Shown piece after piece: positions 17,373-25,603 of a stretch of DNA of 64,000 nt. Below the pieces are notes generated by a model. That model worked only from the letters and a program-made list of their open reading frames with translations, was not told the DNA's origin and did not search any database. The first letter of the stretch is position 1; every line of letters begins with the position of its first letter. A program made the position numbers and the translations under genes. The stretch lies in NCBI GenBank assembly GCA_964447285.1, contig CAYURO010000011.1:59426-123425 (forward strand), read 5' to 3'. The stretch comes from CAJBNH01 sp964447285. GTDB lineage: Bacteria; Myxococcota_A; UBA9042.

Positions 17373-20252
17373 TCACTCCTCGCCGGTCGCGGGCTTGGCG
17401 GGGGCGGGATCGCCGGCGGGTGCTGGCTTGTCGGCGGCGGGGGCCTCGGGCGCAGCTGCCTTGCTCGCCTCGCTCTTCTTGCCCTTGGCCGACTTGCTGG
17501 CCTTGGCAGAGGTCTTGGACTTCTTCGCCGGCCTACCGTCGGGCAGCTCGATCACGTCCACGCCCGAGTCGTCGCCCTTGTCCTCCTGCGCGCCACCGTC
17601 GTCGCTGGCGGGCTTGAAGGGGTCGTAGTCCAAGTCGTGGCGGTCGGGCGGACCGACCAGATCGACGTCGGAATTGTCGAAGTACGCCTTCTCGATCATC
17701 TTCCGCTCGCCGGACGCCTGGTCCACGGCCTGAAACAGGTGCTCGAGAAAGCCCTTCTTCTTCCGGTAGTCGACCTTGCCCTGGTACTCCTTGCGCTTGG
17801 TGGCCAGCTCGTCGGCAAAATCGCGGATCTGCTCCATCTTGTTCTCGTGCATGCGCTCGAGATCACTGGGATCCTTGATGATGTGCGGCACGACGATCAG
17901 CATCAGGTTCTTCTTCTCGATGCTTTTGGTCGTCTTGCGGAAGAAGGTACCGAGCAGCGGCAGGTCGCCCAGAATCGGGATCTTGGCCACGCCGTTGGAC
18001 TCACGGTCGGTGATCAGGCCGCCGATGACGACGGGCTGCTGGTCGCGCACGACCACGGTGTTATTGACCTTGCGCTTCGAGGTTGTCGGCCCGAGGTTGG
18101 GGTCGATGCCTTCCACCTCGTCCAACTGCTCTTCGATCTTCAGCTTGATGAAGTCGCTCTCGTTGATCTGCGGGGTGATGCGCAGCGTCAGATCGACGTC
18201 GATGTACTGCACGGTCGAGCCCATGCCGCTCAGACCCGCAAGTCCCGCCAGACCGCCCAGGGCGCTCGAAGCCGTGCTTCCCAGGCTGCCCAGCGCGCCC
18301 AAGCCGCTCATTCCGCCCATCGTCTGCGACCGATAGGGGACCTTGCGGCCAACGGTGATCTCCGCCTCTTCGTTGTTCAGCGTCAGGATGTGCGGCGTCG
18401 ACAACAGGTTGACGTCCGAGTTCTCCTGGATCGCCTGAATCAGGAAGCCGAACGCGGGGATCGACAGCGTGACGCCCGCAACCGCCGACGAGCTGGCGTT
18501 GCCCGCAGCGACCGACAGCAGCGGCCCCTGCAAGCCTGCAGCAAAGCCACCCGAGTTCAGCTGGCTCAGGTTGACGCCGCCCATGCCCAAGCCGCCCAAA
18601 CCCATCAGGAACGGGACGGTGTCGCCGCCGATGTCGAACGTGGTGCCGCCAGAGCCGGCGATCTGCACGTTGCGGTTCTTCGAGGTCGAGATCTCCATGA
18701 TCACCGCTTCCAGGTAGACCTGCTTGCGGCGGGCATCCAGCTGGGCGATGACCTTCTGCAAGCTGACGTAATCCTTCAGCGACGACTCGATCACCAGAGC
18801 ATTCGTGGCCTTGTGCGCGGTGATCTTCACCTCACCCTCGAACAGCGCCGCCGACGTACCGGGGCCGCCCGCTGCCGGCTTGGCACCTCCCTTTGCGCCC
18901 TTGCCGCTCGACCGCGACGACGTGCCCGACGCCAGCGACTGCAACGTGGACGCGAGATCCTCTGCATCGGCGTTCTCGAGGTGGTGGATGTGGATCTGGC
19001 CCTCGCCGGGAATTGGCGTGTCCAGCTTGCGGATCAGGGCGTCGATCTTCAGGTAGTTCGAGCGCGTAGTGACGAGGATGATCTGGTTCGACCGTTCGTC
19101 GGCGATCGCCTTGGTGATCACGACCTTGCCCCCGCCGGGACCGGCCGCGCCAGGAGCTCCCGCTGCCCGAGCGCCACCGCCGGTCTCAGAGAACACCGCC
19201 GTGATCTTTTCGACCAGCTCGGCCGCATCCATGTGCTGCACCGGGCGGATCCAGATCTTCTCGCTGCCCAGGGGCACGTCGACGTCGGCCAACAGCTTGA
19301 TCATGCGACGGATGTTGCTGCCGCTGTCGGTGACGATCACCGTGTTGTTCGGCGGGTACACGAACACGTCGCCGGCCTTGGACTTGAACTTGTTGAGGAT
19401 CGGCTCGACTTCCTTGGCGTCCAGGTGGTCCAAATGGATCAGGCGCGTGACGATGTTGTCGTCGGCCGGTACGCCCGCCTTGGGGCCCAGCACCTCGGCG
19501 CCCGAAGCCCGCGCGTCGCCCACGTCGACGATGTGGTAGAAGTCGCCCTTCTTCACCACGGCCATTCCGTTGACGTTCAGCGACGACAGGAACGCGCGGT
19601 AGGCCTCGTACACGCTGACCGGCTGCGGCGACAGGATGGTGATCTTCCCGCCGCGCTTCTGCGTGGCGATCAGGAAGTTGCGGTTCATCCAGCACGACAT
19701 CAGCTTGGTGATCGACTCGATCGGCGCTTCCTGGAAGTCGAGCGTGACCCGCGCATTCAGCGGCAGCCGCTTGCACTTCACGTCCTTCTCGAAGTTCGAC
19801 TTAAAGGTGACCAGATCCTCGATCTTCTGCTCGTCGTCCGACTCGGGCGGGGGCGGCGCGGGCGCTTCGTCGTTGGCGGCAGCGCGCGAGGCTTTGCCGC
19901 CGCGGACCGGCTTGGGCACCACGGGCTCTTCGGTGCCCGGCTCCTGGTCAAGTCGGCGGCTGGTCTGCGCGGGGTCGTAGGCCGGGTCCAGCGACGACGA
20001 CTTGCCGCGCTTCAGCACGCCGTCCTTGCCGGAAGTCGCCTTGATCTCGCCGCCTTCGCCCCGTTTCTTGGGCATGCGGCCGGTGCCGCCTTGGACGGGG
20101 ATCGCCTTCTCGCCTTCCTCGGCTTGGGCACCCGCACTGGCGGGCATCAGCAGCGCAAGGCCGAGCAGGGCGCGCAGGCCGATGGATAAGACCGGATGCC
20201 GCAAGGCAGGCCGGAGGTCAGCGGTGCAGAGGGGCAGGGCGGGAGCACTCAA
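17373..20252 (-). CDS. gspD: Type II secretion outer-membrane secretin GspD
   Basis: 959 residues, longer than typical because of low-complexity N- and C-terminal segments. A signal peptide (hydrophobic core about 22-37, then ASAGAQA) is followed by a basic, Gly-rich linker. The periplasmic N0 and N1-N3 modules come next (about 130-500), with a Gly/Ala/Lys-rich loop in N3. The secretin barrel domain contains the conserved KVPYRSQT and VPxLGDLPxLGxxF-type motif (KIPILGDLPLLGTFF). The last ~80 residues are Lys/Ala/Asp/Pro-rich. The start is a TTG at 20252 with GGAG about 8 bases upstream. No in-frame ATG precedes the signal peptide, so a non-ATG start is needed. Confidence 0.92.
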   Translation of the reverse strand: MSAPALPLCTADLRPALRHPVLSIGLRALLGLALLMPASAGAQAEEGEKAIPVQGGTGRMPKKRGEGGEIKATSGKDGVLKRGKSSSLDPAYDPAQTSRRLDQEPGTEEPVVPKPVRGGKASRAAANDEAPAPPPPESDDEQKIEDLVTFKSNFEKDVKCKRLPLNARVTLDFQEAPIESITKLMSCWMNRNFLIATQKRGGKITILSPQPVSVYEAYRAFLSSLNVNGMAVVKKGDFYHIVDVGDARASGAEVLGPKAGVPADDNIVTRLIHLDHLDAKEVEPILNKFKSKAGDVFVYPPNNTVIVTDSGSNIRRMIKLLADVDVPLGSEKIWIRPVQHMDAAELVEKITAVFSETGGGARAAGAPGAAGPGGGKVVITKAIADERSNQIILVTTRSNYLKIDALIRKLDTPIPGEGQIHIHHLENADAEDLASTLQSLASGTSSRSSGKGAKGGAKPAAGGPGTSAALFEGEVKITAHKATNALVIESSLKDYVSLQKVIAQLDARRKQVYLEAVIMEISTSKNRNVQIAGSGGTTFDIGGDTVPFLMGLGGLGMGGVNLSQLNSGGFAAGLQGPLLSVAAGNASSSAVAGVTLSIPAFGFLIQAIQENSDVNLLSTPHILTLNNEEAEITVGRKVPYRSQTMGGMSGLGALGSLGSTASSALGGLAGLAGLSGMGSTVQYIDVDLTLRITPQINESDFIKLKIEEQLDEVEGIDPNLGPTTSKRKVNNTVVVRDQQPVVIGGLITDRESNGVAKIPILGDLPLLGTFFRKTTKSIEKKNLMLIVVPHIIKDPSDLERMHENKMEQIRDFADELATKRKEYQGKVDYRKKKGFLEHLFQAVDQASGERKMIEKAYFDNSDVDLVGPPDRHDLDYDPFKPASDDGGAQEDKGDDSGVDVIELPDGRPAKKSKTSAKASKSAKGKKSEASKAAAPEAPAADKPAPAGDPAPAKPATGEE

Positions 20253-20266
20253 GGGGCATCTCCGGA

Positions 20267-20288
20267 GCAGGAAAACGCTGTTTCCTGC
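20267..20288. repeat. Hairpin between gspC and gspD
   Basis: GCAGGAAA (20267-20274) and TTTCCTGC (20281-20288) are perfect inverse copies with a 6-base loop, just upstream of the gspD ribosome-binding site. The same arm sequence occurs in the inverted repeat at 1140-1198. It may tune the gspC to gspD ratio or mark an RNA processing site. Confidence 0.5.
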
Positions 20289-20317
20289 GGGGGACGGGGG
20301 CCACGGGGCCGCTCGCG

Positions 20318-21295
20318 TCAGCGAATCGTGTAGCGCAGTGTCTTGGCGACACCGCCGCGGTCGATGAGCACGGTCAGACGGGACTTGTTCTTCAGGGCTT
20401 CGTACAGGGCCAAGGCCTTGTTCGGGTTGTCGATGCGCTCGCCGTTGACGGCCATCAGCAGGTCGCCATTCTCGAAGCCGATGTTCTTGATCAGGCTATT
20501 GCCGGCCATGCCGACCATGCGCACGCCTTCCTGCTTGCCATTGCGGTAGTTGGGCACCACGCGCACTTCGGCACTGAACTTCGACAGATCTTTCAGCTTG
20601 GCGTTCAGGTTGTTGCGGTCCAGCTGCCAGGCGGTATCGGACACGCGGCGCACGCCTTCGACGTTCGGGCCGGCGGTGGGCGACGGCAGCGGCCGCTGCG
20701 GCATGGGCGAAGGTGCGACCGAAGCAGTGGGGATGCCGGCAGCGCCGCCCGGGTCCTTGCCGAACAGCGGCGCGATCGTCAGCTTGGCGCCTTCCTGCAA
20801 CACAATGTAATTGCGTCGGATTGCGTACACCGTGGCTTGGCCGCCCAGCAGTTCGACGCCCACGTTCACGATCTTCTGCTCACCCTTCTCGACCTCCAGA
20901 CTGGCACTGGACCACGTCTCGGGGGTGACGACCATCGTGCCCAGCAGCTTCACAGGCAGCATGGTCGGTTCGTAGGTCGGGACCAGCGGGCCGTCTTCCG
21001 TGCTTTCCGCGCCTTCCTCGGGCGGCGGCTCTTCGGGCAGCGGCTCTTCAATCAGGAAGATCGACCTGCCCGCGATGACGGCGCCCGATTCGTCCCGCAG
21101 CCGACCGTCGCGCAGTCGCTGGCTGACGCCGTCGGAGTCGCTATCCGCCGCGACCATCGGCCGCGCCTCGGTCCGGCCCAGCTTCGTCAGGTACATGCCG
21201 ACAAACGAGTTCATCGACCCCGCCGTCAGCCAGGCGATGATGCCAAGCCCCAGCAGGTTGATGAGCCAGAAGTGGCGTTTCAGCAGGACTTCCAT
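20318..21295 (-). CDS. gspC: Type II secretion protein GspC with PDZ domain
   Basis: 325 residues from the ATG at 21295, with AGGAG upstream; the longer open frame up to 21520 lacks family sequence and covers the promoter. One N-terminal membrane segment (about 8-30) is followed by an acidic Pro/Glu linker (about 75-100). The HR domain comes next (VKLLGTMVVTPETWSSASLE and the strand around VYAIRRNYIVLQEG). A C-terminal PDZ domain (about 240-325) contains GVRMVGM, IGFENGDLLMAVNG and KALALYEAL. GspC links the inner-membrane platform to the GspD secretin. It is the first gene of the operon and is preceded by a sigma-54 type promoter. Confidence 0.9.
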   Translation of the reverse strand: MEVLLKRHFWLINLLGLGIIAWLTAGSMNSFVGMYLTKLGRTEARPMVAADSDSDGVSQRLRDGRLRDESGAVIAGRSIFLIEEPLPEEPPPEEGAESTEDGPLVPTYEPTMLPVKLLGTMVVTPETWSSASLEVEKGEQKIVNVGVELLGGQATVYAIRRNYIVLQEGAKLTIAPLFGKDPGGAAGIPTASVAPSPMPQRPLPSPTAGPNVEGVRRVSDTAWQLDRNNLNAKLKDLSKFSAEVRVVPNYRNGKQEGVRMVGMAGNSLIKNIGFENGDLLMAVNGERIDNPNKALALYEALKNKSRLTVLIDRGGVAKTLRYTIR

Positions 21296-21394
21296 TCCGG
21301 ACCGGCTCCTGTCACGTGCGCTACGGCGCTGCGACTGGCTGTGCGGTGACCTACAGCCGCGGTCGGGCCGAGAGACACCTTCGTTCCTAAAGGA

Positions 21395-21409
21395 GCAAAG
21401 GTCGTGCCA
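21395..21409 (-). promoter_or_regulatory. Sigma-54 (-24/-12) promoter of the T2SS operon
   Basis: The minus strand reads TGGCACG-ACCT-TTGCT, an exact match to the TGGCACG-N4-TTGCW consensus with GG and GC 10 bases apart. Transcription would begin near 21384, about 90 bases before the gspC ATG. Sigma-54 promoters need an AAA+ enhancer-binding protein acting from upstream; the palindrome at 21515-21527 is the candidate site. Confidence 0.75.
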
Positions 21410-21514
21410 GTTGCCCGGACAAAAGACGTTTGTCGAATTGAGACCTTGCACAACGGGGGACGATACCTCGCGCGACGCGCTGGCACACCGACCGCCGCCA
21501 TCCGCCTCTCGTCG

Positions 21515-21527
21515 TGCCAAATTGGCA
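21515..21527. promoter_or_regulatory. Candidate enhancer-binding site (palindrome)
   Basis: TGCCAAATTGGCA, an almost perfect palindrome centred at 21521, lies 113-114 bases upstream of the -24 GG of the gspC sigma-54 promoter. The same palindrome (opposite central base) lies at the same distance from the second sigma-54 promoter at 25446-25460. Confidence 0.6.
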
Positions 21528-21549
21528 AACCGTACACGGAATCACGACT

Positions 21550-21578
21550 TTGCGGCGTGCGCCGGGGCCCGCTATGCT
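21550..21578 (+). promoter_or_regulatory. Sigma-70 type promoter for the Cys-rich lipoprotein
   Basis: TTGCGG (21550-21555), a 17-base spacer, then TATGCT (21573-21578). The transcript would start near 21585, upstream of the chosen TTG at 21625. This also rules out the ATG inside the -10 box as the start. Confidence 0.5.
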
Positions 21579-21624
21579 CCGTCCGGTCTCTGGACCTCGC
21601 TTGCGGGTCCCGACCGGAGGAACC

Positions 21625-22674
21625 TTGCGCCGTCATGTCCCTTGCCGCAAGTCGGCGTCTGCGCTGGCCGCCATCGTGCTTGCGTGTACAGGTCTGTCCG
21701 GTTGCAGCGCGACCGCGTCCGAGTCCGCCGATGCCGCGGACCTCGCGGTCGCCGACGTTGCAGAGGACGGTGCTGCAGACGATCTGCCGCTCGACACCAC
21801 CTCGACCGACGCTGTCATCCCGGACTTGCCCGACACAGGGGCCGACGCGACGCTGCCGGATGTCCCCGACGGCTGCATCCCCCAGTGCGAGGGCAAGAAG
21901 TGCGGCCCTGATGGCTGCAACGGCATCTGCGGGTACTGCAAGACCGGTCAGCTCTGCATCGACGACGGGGCGAAGTGCAGCGAGTTCTGCAAGCCCCTGT
22001 GCGACGGCAAGAAGTGCGGGGACAACGGCTGCGGAGGCGACTGCGGTGCTTGTGGCGACGGGTTGCACTGCGGACTCGACTTCCTTTGTCACGAAGACGA
22101 CTGCATCAGCGACTGTGGCGCGATGAAGTGCGGGCTGGACACGTGCGGCAAGAGCTGCGGCCTGTGCGCCGAGGGCGACTGGTGCGACGCAGGCACGTGC
22201 AAACCCTCACCCTGCAAGGGTATTCCCGACAGCGGCAAGTGCGAGGGCGACGTGCTGTCGGTCTGCGTGGGGCAGGGAGCCACGGCTGAGAAGCAGGTCG
22301 TCGACTGCTCCGCAACGCCCGGAAAGATCTGCGGCTTCGACGGTCTCGGCGGCAAGTACGCCTGCATCGACAAGCCAGCTTGCACGCCGGTCTGCCAGGC
22401 GACGCGCAACGGCCAATCGGTCAAGCTCGAGTGCGGCGACAACGGCTGCGAGGGCGTCTGCGGCGTCTGCGCCAGCGGCTGGTCGTGCCCCGACGGCCAG
22501 TGCGTCCCGCAGAAGGGCGCGGCGTGCGGGCCCTTGCCACCGCAGGGTCACTGCTTGGGCGATGTCTGGATGTTCTGCAATACCGGCAAGATCGCGCTGA
22601 TCGACTGCCAGGCCGATCTGGGCCAAACCTGTGGCTGGGACGGCAAAGTGGGCAAGTTCACCTGCGTGCCGTGA
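21625..22674 (+). CDS. Cysteine-repeat outer-membrane lipoprotein
   Basis: 349 residues from a TTG at 21625 with GGAGG just before it. From this start the N-terminus is a textbook lipoprotein signal: basic RRHVPCRK, a hydrophobic core, and the lipobox LSGC (Cys27). An Asp/Ala/Thr-rich spacer follows (about 30-75). Four Cys modules of the form C-x3-C-x4-C-x4-C-x3-C-x2-C come next; the fourth has 12 residues in the second gap. The last ~80 residues hold further Cys-containing segments with Trp and Gly. The modules probably fold through three disulphides each. No catalytic motif is visible; a surface or adhesive role is inference. Its stop lies 4 bases from the stop of convergent truA. Confidence 0.78.
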   Translation: MRRHVPCRKSASALAAIVLACTGLSGCSATASESADAADLAVADVAEDGAADDLPLDTTSTDAVIPDLPDTGADATLPDVPDGCIPQCEGKKCGPDGCNGICGYCKTGQLCIDDGAKCSEFCKPLCDGKKCGDNGCGGDCGACGDGLHCGLDFLCHEDDCISDCGAMKCGLDTCGKSCGLCAEGDWCDAGTCKPSPCKGIPDSGKCEGDVLSVCVGQGATAEKQVVDCSATPGKICGFDGLGGKYACIDKPACTPVCQATRNGQSVKLECGDNGCEGVCGVCASGWSCPDGQCVPQKGAACGPLPPQGHCLGDVWMFCNTGKIALIDCQADLGQTCGWDGKVGKFTCVP

Positions 22675-22678
22675 CGGA

Positions 22679-23557
22679 CTAGTCCTCTTCCTCGTCAGCC
22701 GTTTCGCCCCAAGCCCGGTTCATGTTCGTCAGCAGCCGTTTGTAATCAAGACCTTGGCGTTCACCAGCCGGGCCGAACATCACCTCGTCCAGCGTCAGTC
22801 CGTGGGCGGGTGCGGTCTGCCCGGCGCGGGTGCGGTCGCGGCTGGCCAGGATCGCCGCCATGTCCTCGGGGGCGAGCCGGTGGTGTCCGACGTCGACCAG
22901 CGTTCCCGCGAGGATGCGCACCATGTGCATCAGGAAGGCGTTGCCCTCGACCGTGATCGTCAGCAGCCGTTCGTCGAGAAGATCCACCTGGATACGCCGC
23001 AGGTTGCGGATCGTCGTCCTGGCCACGCACGCGATGTCGCGAAACGCGGCGTAATCGTGCACGCCTGCCAGCAGCGGTGCCGCTTGCATCATCGCCTCGA
23101 GGTCTAGGGGAGCGCGGACATGCCACGAGGTCCGGCGCCACATCGGCGACAGCGACTCGTTCCGCTGGATCCGATAGACGTACCGCTTGCCGACGGCGTC
23201 GTGGCGCACGTGGAACTCGGGCGGCATGTCTTCGACCGCTTGCACCGCCAGATCGGGCGGGAGGTGGCGGTTCAGCCCCAACTTCAGGTTGCGCGGCGGC
23301 ACCTTGACGGCGGTCATCACCAAAATGGGCATGCGGCGCGCGTGGACGCCCGAGTCGGTGCGGCTGGACGACCGGGCGACGATCTTCTCGCCCATCATCC
23401 GCAGCCAGGCGCGCTCGATCTCGCCGGCGACCGTGCGCAAGGGCTCGGCCTGCCTTTGGAATCCGCAGAAGTCGGTGCCCTCGAACTCGACCCACAGCAG
23501 CACCTGCCGGCTGGGGCGAGGTGGGATGTCGCAGGGGTCGGGGGTGGGGTCAGCCAT
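22679..23557 (-). CDS. truA: tRNA pseudouridine synthase A
   Basis: 292 residues from the ATG at 23557; the open frame continues upstream but is Arg/Pro-rich. The catalytic motif SRTDSGVHA has the nucleophilic Asp at 68. The family segments around GKRYVYRI and the FLMHMVRILAGTLVDVG helix are present. The enzyme converts U38-U40 of the tRNA anticodon arm to pseudouridine. It is slightly longer than the Escherichia coli enzyme because of a short N-terminal Pro/Asp-rich extension. It follows the outer-membrane fusion gene on the same strand after 47 bases and may be expressed with it. Confidence 0.93.
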   Translation of the reverse strand: MADPTPDPCDIPPRPSRQVLLWVEFEGTDFCGFQRQAEPLRTVAGEIERAWLRMMGEKIVARSSSRTDSGVHARRMPILVMTAVKVPPRNLKLGLNRHLPPDLAVQAVEDMPPEFHVRHDAVGKRYVYRIQRNESLSPMWRRTSWHVRAPLDLEAMMQAAPLLAGVHDYAAFRDIACVARTTIRNLRRIQVDLLDERLLTITVEGNAFLMHMVRILAGTLVDVGHHRLAPEDMAAILASRDRTRAGQTAPAHGLTLDEVMFGPAGERQGLDYKRLLTNMNRAWGETADEEED

Positions 23558-23604
23558 CGGCGTACGGTCGCTTGCGGCGGCACAGGGCGGGGCGGCCGCG
23601 TCGG

Positions 23605-25377
23605 CTAGAGGTCGAACGCAAGGCCGAACACCAGCACGTCGTCTGACAGGTCGATCGACTTGGGGTCGCCAAAGTCGTTCAGCGACAGGCGGCGCCACTC
23701 TGCGAACAGATACGAGTGGTTCACGCCCATCTCGATGTCAAAGCTGCGCGCCGCCTGGGGCTCCAGCGGGTCGAGCTGGAAGCGCAGTCCGAGCGACCCG
23801 TGCAGCCCCGCGACGCCGCCGCGACCGACCGACGTGTCGCCGGCCGCATCCGTGTACCGGCTGACGTTGCCGACGCCGTTCTCGATCCACCACATCCCGT
23901 AGGCCAGACCGAGCTTGCCGTAGGGGATCAGCGGAAAGCCGGTCTTCTTCGACACCCAGTCGAACCGGTACACCAGATCCAGCGTCAGCGGAATCACCGT
24001 CAGGGTCGTCGTGTCTTCGGTCGAGCCGCCCGCGACGGCCAAGCTCTTGCCGGTGGCATTCCACCAGCCCGCGCCGACGCCCAGGGAGAGATCCCCGAAG
24101 GCGTGGAAGAGGTTCCAGTCGATGCTCGCGCCCCACTCCCAGTCCGACCCGCCCAGCACATCGGCGTACGGCGTCGCGCCGGTGGTCGTCTCGAACTCGC
24201 GGTCGATGCCGGGCTGGTACGACCCGAATCGCAGGTCCAGGCTGGACGTCTGGGGCGATTCGGCGTGCGCCACGGCCGCTGCCGACATGATCAAAGTGCC
24301 GACGACGCTCAGGGTCAGGACGCCCCGCGTCAGGCGGCCAACCTGCAGCTTCCGGCGCGTCGCAAGGACGACGAGCGGCAGGAACAGTAGTAGCCACGCC
24401 AAGTTGCCGGCACCCGTCCGGCCGGAGCTGCAGCCGTAGTACCCGCCCGCCTCGGTGCCGCCGTTGGCCTTGTAGTACTGCCACAGGTCCTGGACCTCCA
24501 GTGGAGCGCCGGACATGACGACCGAGCCGTCGCTCTCGTTGTCGTTCGCGTCGATCGCCGACACCGACACGTAGTACGTGGTGCCGTTGACCAGGCCCGT
24601 GATCTGGTAGCTGGTGGCCGTCAGTACGCTCGACTTGTTCTCGGCAGTCCACGCCGTCGCGGCGGTCAGCGGCTGCTTGGACCAGTAGACGCGTGAGGAA
24701 AGCGTCGTCGCGGTGTCCACATGCTCCCAGGTCGCCTTGAGGTTCTCACTGCCCGAGGACAACCCGGTCATGGTTGGGGCCTTCGGCGCTTCGAGGTCGA
24801 CGTCGATGTTCAGCGCGACGCCGGTGACGGTGGTGGTGCTGGTCCCCGTCGTGAGGTCCTTGACGATGAAGTAGATCTTGGCCCCGGTGGTGGCGTCGAC
24901 GTTGCACGCCGTGTCGCCCAGCACCTCTCGCAGGTCGATGTCGACCGTCTGGCCCGAGGCCGTCAGCGGGTTGTCGAAGTCATGGTCGCTGGTGACCACC
25001 TTGCACGCCGAGTCGCTGGCCGACTCGGTCATGTCGTTCTCGTCGCAACTGCGGCCCGGCGGAGCGATCTTCACGCCGTACTGCGGCGTCAACTGCAGCA
25101 CGTTCTTGTCCAGCCACGACCACGTGATGCGGATCTTGGGCGAGGCGTGGGCGCGAATCGTCTCGCAGTCGGCGATGTTGATCACGTGGGCGACCTTGCC
25201 GAGTCCCACCTGGTTCGACGTCAGCCCCAACCGGTCGTTCGGCGTAAAGCCGCTGCCGGGCACGCCGACGATCGAGTCGATCTGGATGGTCACGGCCTGA
25301 GCCGGCGCCGCCGCGAACACCGCCGCCGCCGCAAGGCCGCACACGACCGCCGTCCGGATCTGCTTGCTTGCCATCAT
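23605..25377 (-). CDS. Fused Fn3/sorting-tail protein and outer-membrane beta-barrel
   Basis: 590 residues that read as two exported proteins joined. Residues 1-28 are a signal peptide ending AQA. Residues 30-190 are a beta-rich exported domain with several Cys, and about 195-292 is a fibronectin type III domain. Residues 310-343 look like a MYXO-CTERM-type tail: GYYGCSS, then a hydrophobic span, then RRK. Immediately after, residues 346-373 look like a second signal peptide ending AHA-E. Residues 375-590 are a beta-barrel with alternating strands and a terminal Phe-x-Leu-type strand (VFGLAFDL). In Myxococcus I recall these as separate neighbouring families (MXAN_2561, MXYO-CTERM-anchored; MXAN_2562, outer-membrane beta-barrel). 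Start: the ATG at 25377 after GGAGG. A sigma-54 promoter lies upstream. Confidence 0.75.
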   Translation of the reverse strand: MMASKQIRTAVVCGLAAAAVFAAAPAQAVTIQIDSIVGVPGSGFTPNDRLGLTSNQVGLGKVAHVINIADCETIRAHASPKIRITWSWLDKNVLQLTPQYGVKIAPPGRSCDENDMTESASDSACKVVTSDHDFDNPLTASGQTVDIDLREVLGDTACNVDATTGAKIYFIVKDLTTGTSTTTVTGVALNIDVDLEAPKAPTMTGLSSGSENLKATWEHVDTATTLSSRVYWSKQPLTAATAWTAENKSSVLTATSYQITGLVNGTTYYVSVSAIDANDNESDGSVVMSGAPLEVQDLWQYYKANGGTEAGGYYGCSSGRTGAGNLAWLLLFLPLVVLATRRKLQVGRLTRGVLTLSVVGTLIMSAAAVAHAESPQTSSLDLRFGSYQPGIDREFETTTGATPYADVLGGSDWEWGASIDWNLFHAFGDLSLGVGAGWWNATGKSLAVAGGSTEDTTTLTVIPLTLDLVYRFDWVSKKTGFPLIPYGKLGLAYGMWWIENGVGNVSRYTDAAGDTSVGRGGVAGLHGSLGLRFQLDPLEPQAARSFDIEMGVNHSYLFAEWRRLSLNDFGDPKSIDLSDDVLVFGLAFDL

Positions 25378-25445
25378 CACCGCGTCCTCCGACCGTCCGC
25401 CACGACCTCGACCTTGGGTCGCCGCAGGACCAACGCCCTTGTTCT

Positions 25446-25460
25446 GCACGGCCCGTGCCA
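25446..25460 (-). promoter_or_regulatory. Sigma-54 promoter of the fused beta-barrel gene
   Basis: The minus strand reads TGGCACG-GGCC-GTGCA, with one mismatch to consensus (GTGC for TTGC) and the strict 10-base GG to GC distance. The start would fall near 25435, about 58 bases before the ATG at 25377. Confidence 0.65.
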
Positions 25461-25566
25461 AAGGCACCACACGCCAACCTCGCGACAGCTTGCGGGTATT
25501 CCCGACTGCCCGGCAATTCCGCGTGCCTTTCGGTCACGCCTGACGGCCCGAACAGAGGCTCAACCT

Positions 25567-25579
25567 TGCCAATTTGGCA
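25567..25579. promoter_or_regulatory. Second copy of the candidate enhancer-binding site
   Basis: TGCCAATTTGGCA on the plus strand, centred at 25573, is 114-115 bases upstream of the -24 GG of the promoter at 25446-25460. Arms TGCCA/TGGCA and their distance to the promoter match the copy at 21515-21527. Confidence 0.6.
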
Positions 25580-25603
25580 GAGCCCTGATCCGCCGCCCGC
25601 CGA

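Larger units (their letters stand above)
21296..21624. other. Divergent control region between gspC and a lipoprotein gene
   Basis: 329 bases without a gene. It holds a sigma-54 promoter reading toward gspC (21395-21409), a 13-base palindrome (21515-21527) and a sigma-70 type promoter reading toward the lipoprotein gene (21550-21578). Confidence 0.7.

Noticed and set aside
25508..25530. A third sigma-54-like sequence (GGCACG...TTGCC) before the fusion gene
   Set aside because: The GG and GC are 11 bases apart instead of 10, so polymerase binding is unlikely.
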